This document shows, piece by piece, positions 61,344-64,000 of a DNA stretch of 64,000 nt; position 1 is the stretch's first letter; each line of letters opens with the position of its first letter. This stretch comes from Sphingobacterium populi. GTDB taxonomy: Bacteria; Bacteroidota; Bacteroidia; Sphingobacteriales; Sphingobacteriaceae. Location of the stretch: positions 434,001 to 498,000 of the forward strand of contig NZ_LQXS01000001.1 in assembly GCF_001586775.1 (NCBI RefSeq), in the 5' to 3' direction. The notes under the pieces were generated by a model. The model did not search any database. It was not told the DNA's origin and saw nothing but the letters and a program-made list of their open reading frames with translations. The position numbers and the translations under genes are program-made.

Positions 61344-62444
61344 TTATACGTTGAATCGGAAATGCATAATATCACCATCCTGCACAACATATGTTTTGCC
61401 TTCTACCGACAGTTTACCGGCCTCTTTAACGGCTGCCTCTGAACCATAATGGACAAAATCAGCAAACTTGATCACTTCTGCACGGATAAAACCTTTTTCA
61501 AAATCGGTGTGAATAACGCCTGCTGCTTGTGGCGCGGTATATCCCTTTTCGATCGTCCAAGCGCGCACTTCTTGTACACCAGCAGTAAAATAAGTTGCTA
61601 GATCCAGTAAGTCGTAAGCAGCACGGATCAATTTATTGACACCAGACTCCGTCAAACCAAGATCGTCTAAGAACATCTGACGTTCGTCGTAATCTTCTAA
61701 TTGTGCAATTTCTGATTCAATTTGAGCAGATATTACCAGTACGCTAGCGTTCTCATCTTTCACCGCTTCTTTGACACGCTCTACATATGCGTTACCAGTA
61801 TTCACGGCGGCTTCATCGACATTACATACGTACAAGACAGGTTTGCTGGTAAGCAACGAAAGATCTTCGACAAATTCCCAATCTTCTACTTGCAGTGGTG
61901 CAGTACGCGCTGATTTGCCAGATTCCAGATGCGTTTTAATGGCGGAAAGGATTTCGTATGTTTTTTTGGCATCTTTATCTCCACCGGTTTTTGCCATCTT
62001 TTCAACTTTTTGAATACGTTTTACTACGGTATCCAAATCTTTGAGCTGCAATTCGGTGTCAATAATTTCTTTATCGCGGATCGGGTCTACCGATCCGTCT
62101 ACATGAATCACATTCCCGTCATCGAAACAACGAAGAACATGTATGATAGCGTTCGTTGTACGAATATTACCCAAAAACTGATTGCCCAGTCCTTCACCTT
62201 TGGAAGCACCTTTTACGAGACCAGCGATATCCACAATCTCAATTGTATTGGGTACTACACGTTGAGGATTTACTAATTCTGTCAATGTTTTTAACCGATC
62301 GTCAGGAACGGTGATCACGCCAACATTTGGTTCTATCGTACAAAATGGGAAATTGGCAGCTTGTGCCTTCGCATTTGATAAGCAGTTAAATAAGGTCGAT
62401 TTACCTACATTCGGTAAACCCACAATTCCACACTGTAATGCCAT
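61344..62444 (-). CDS. ychF: Redox-regulated ATPase YchF
   Basis: YchF is an Obg-like P-loop protein that prefers ATP and acts with the ribosome in stress responses. The 366-residue protein has G1 GLPNVGKSTLFNCLS, the G3-like DIAGLVKGASKGEGLGNQFL, a central helical domain, and a C-terminal TGS domain with TYFTAGVQEVRAWTIEKGYTAPQAAGVIHTDFEKGFIRAEVI. It starts at the ATG at 62444, 20 nt from a -7 box. It lies 64 nt before accA. Confidence 0.95.
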   Translation of the reverse strand: MALQCGIVGLPNVGKSTLFNCLSNAKAQAANFPFCTIEPNVGVITVPDDRLKTLTELVNPQRVVPNTIEIVDIAGLVKGASKGEGLGNQFLGNIRTTNAIIHVLRCFDDGNVIHVDGSVDPIRDKEIIDTELQLKDLDTVVKRIQKVEKMAKTGGDKDAKKTYEILSAIKTHLESGKSARTAPLQVEDWEFVEDLSLLTSKPVLYVCNVDEAAVNTGNAYVERVKEAVKDENASVLVISAQIESEIAQLEDYDERQMFLDDLGLTESGVNKLIRAAYDLLDLATYFTAGVQEVRAWTIEKGYTAPQAAGVIHTDFEKGFIRAEVIKFADFVHYGSEAAVKEAGKLSVEGKTYVVQDGDIMHFRFNV

Positions 62445-62464
62445 AAATGTCCTAAAAATTTGTG

Positions 62465-62472
62465 CAAAGATA
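62465..62472 (-). promoter_or_regulatory. -7 box of ychF
   Basis: TATCTTTG on the minus strand matches TAnnTTTG, 20 nt before the ATG of ychF. A TTTTC about 21 nt upstream is the only -33 candidate. Confidence 0.5.
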
Positions 62473-62557
62473 GTAATTTGGTAGAGATTGTTGAAAAGCG
62501 ATCGTCCATTACTGATAAATAGCTGTTTATTATTATAGATCGAAGATCCTTTTTTTG

Positions 62558-62565
62558 TATTTTTG
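62558..62565 (+). promoter_or_regulatory. -7 box of the NodB-family gene
   Basis: TATTTTTG matches TAnnTTTG, 60 nt upstream of the ATG at 62626. It argues against a start at 62563, which would lie inside this box. Confidence 0.5.
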
Positions 62566-62625
62566 CATTTGAAATTATCTCATGTTTGGCCATGTTTTGT
62601 TTGCTGGTTGTTTTTTGTTGGTGTT

Positions 62626-63576
62626 ATGATTATGCGTAGTCGGTTTTTAATTTTCAATGTCACTTTTTGGAGTACAGCACTGATATTCAATGCTTGCAAT
62701 TCAACTTCTAGTAAGGCGCTTTCATCGGTTGTCTATGATCCCGTAGATACAGATTCCATCGTATTAGCTACTCCAAGCTTATTGATGGATAAGCTGGATT
62801 CGTTAAAAAAGGGATTGTTGTATTTTCCACCAGTAGATTCGATCAATAAGATCGAACCAAAGGCGGCACGTAAAATGCTGAAAGATTCTATTTTTCTCGA
62901 GTTGAAGAAAAAACCAAAACATATCTATCTAACGTTTGATGATGGTCCTTTATTAGGAAGTCAGGCTATAGATTCTATTATGACTGCTAAAGGTGTAAAA
63001 GCAAGTGTTTTCTTGATTGGTAAGCATGCCAAAATGAGTAAAATGCTTACTAAATATCTTCATCGATATTTAGATAATCCTTTGATAGAAGCTTATAATC
63101 ATAGCTATACACATGCCAATCATCGATATCAAACGTTTTATGCGGATGCCAATACCGCTTTTATGGATTTTATAAAAGCGCAGGAAGAGTTAGAGCTTAA
63201 ACATAAAGTTGCGCGCCTGCCAGGACGAAATATTTGGATGTTTGACGACGTTAAACGATTGGATGGTCGAAACGGTGGTACTACTGCCGAAATGCTTCAT
63301 GAAGAAGGTTTCAGTGTATTTGGGTGGGATGTAGAATGGCGGCTGAATGGCAAAACAGGTGATTCGGAGCAAACTGTTGAGTTGACCTACAATGCGATGA
63401 AAAAATTCTTGGATAAGAACATGAGTTTGTACCCGAATAACGTGGTTTTGCTTATGCATGATGATATGTTTCAGCTACCCAAAGCGCAGATGCAGCTAGG
63501 AGCACTAATCGACAGCCTGAAGCAGCATCCGGATTACAACTTTGAGTTCATGTCCGATTATCCGAAGAAATATTAG
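62626..63576 (+). CDS. NodB-family polysaccharide deacetylase, lipoprotein
   Basis: The protein of 316 residues starts at 62626 (or 62632), with a hydrophobic stretch and a lipobox-like IFNAC near residue 25. The deacetylase domain has TFDDGP (metal and base aspartates) and, about 60 residues on, HSYTHANH with the two metal histidines, then RLPGRNIWMFDD and WDVEWRLNG. Members remove N- or O-acetyl groups from glycans such as peptidoglycan or chitin. The exact substrate is not known. The long loop between the two motifs is slightly unusual. Confidence 0.88.
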   Translation: MIMRSRFLIFNVTFWSTALIFNACNSTSSKALSSVVYDPVDTDSIVLATPSLLMDKLDSLKKGLLYFPPVDSINKIEPKAARKMLKDSIFLELKKKPKHIYLTFDDGPLLGSQAIDSIMTAKGVKASVFLIGKHAKMSKMLTKYLHRYLDNPLIEAYNHSYTHANHRYQTFYADANTAFMDFIKAQEELELKHKVARLPGRNIWMFDDVKRLDGRNGGTTAEMLHEEGFSVFGWDVEWRLNGKTGDSEQTVELTYNAMKKFLDKNMSLYPNNVVLLMHDDMFQLPKAQMQLGALIDSLKQHPDYNFEFMSDYPKKY

Positions 63577-63666
63577 TATTGCTCCCAAAAATACAGCATG
63601 CTAATTCTGCTGAAGTTATTTGTCTAGTGAAGCTGTAATTTTGTTTCGTGCTTCGATCGTAGACGA

Positions 63667-64000
63667 TTAAAAGTTGTGGTGGACAATACTGCCACGCTCA
63701 TAATCTTTAGTGACCGTTACTGCGCGTGGCATACGCTCTTTTAGCTCTTCTACGTGTGATATAATACCTACCACTCGGTTTTCCTGATGTAGATATTGCA
63801 ACGTGTCAAATACGGTATTAATACTTTCGTGGTCTTGTGTGCCAAATCCCTCATCAATAAAAAAGAAGTTTTTGTCCGATCGGTTGAGCGACTGAATATT
63901 TTCGGCCAATGCCAGTGCCAGACAGAGCGATGCTTGGAAACTCTGTCCGCCGGATAGTGTTTTGACAGATCTACGGCGGCCATCGTTGAGATTATCAACT
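63667..64000 (-). CDS. sbcC: SbcC-type exonuclease subunit, C-terminal end (truncated by window)
   Basis: The frame runs leftward from the window end to 63667 and is the C-terminal ATPase lobe of an SMC-like protein: the signature LSGGQSFQASLCLALALAENIQ and the Walker B with FFFIDEGFGTQD, followed by VVGIISHVEELKERMP. SbcC with SbcD degrades hairpins and processes DNA ends. The start and coiled-coil lie outside. Distinction from Rad50-like homologues cannot be made from this part. Confidence 0.85.
   Translation of the reverse strand, partial: VDNLNDGRRRSVKTLSGGQSFQASLCLALALAENIQSLNRSDKNFFFIDEGFGTQDHESINTVFDTLQYLHQENRVVGIISHVEELKERMPRAVTVTKDYERGSIVHHNF

Noticed and set aside
62563..62625. Longer N-terminus for the NodB-family protein
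   Set aside because: The first codon is TTG inside a TAnnTTTG box, and the extension duplicates a signal-like stretch.

Overview
The window comes from a Gram-negative member of the Bacteroidota, most likely Sphingobacteriaceae (Sphingobacterium or a relative). The evidence is two SusC/SusD systems, FecA-like TonB-dependent receptors, a MurF-alanine racemase fusion, DUF5687 ABC permease and GH3-family proteins, lipoproteins in most extracellular enzymes, and promoters of the Bacteroidetes type (TTTG, 19 bp, TAnnTTTG). Genus is an inference; there is no rRNA in the window.

Layout. 1-7053 (+): a SusC (5' end outside the window), a SusD, a thioredoxin-M14 peptidase fusion and an S9 peptidase, tightly packed, which together look like a peptide-scavenging operon. 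7070-9628 (-): a large membrane-anchored DNA-binding regulator. 9926-11412 (+): a frameshifted GH76 alpha-mannanase, then a decayed fragment of another gene. 11706-19633 (-): two tandem paralogous TonB receptors, an acid-phosphatase-like metallophosphoesterase and a beta-propeller phytase, which read as a phytate or organophosphate uptake locus. 19758-23359: an acyl-CoA synthetase (-), a secreted dienelactone hydrolase (+) and a yellow/MRJP-like lipoprotein (+) whose signal peptide is frameshifted. 23452-34232: a polysaccharide utilisation locus made of an AraC regulator (-), a GH29 alpha-L-fucosidase, SusC, SusD and two surface lipoproteins (+). Two promoter regions in this locus share 21-bp-spaced TCGAT direct repeats at the same distance from a -7 box.

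34446-64000 is mostly housekeeping: truncated haemoglobin, tRNA-Gly and tRNA-Leu, an outer-membrane protein, MurF-Alr, DUF502, a degenerate LytS-like kinase core, a universal stress protein, an ECF sigma factor with a split TM/beta-barrel partner, HAD phosphatase, proline dehydrogenase, S4 protein, AroB, a 38-residue membrane peptide, a SUFU-domain protein, HtpG, a PEP mutase-family enzyme, MscS, an SNF2 helicase with an ABC exporter, a GH3-type adenylase, a metalloprotease, AccA, YchF, a NodB deacetylase and the C-terminus of SbcC.

Three genes (GH76, MRJP-like, TM/beta-barrel) are each broken by one apparent missing base in the same direction. That points either to single-base deletion errors in the assembly or to real decay. 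I saw no insertion sequences, phage genes, CRISPR arrays or rRNA genes.
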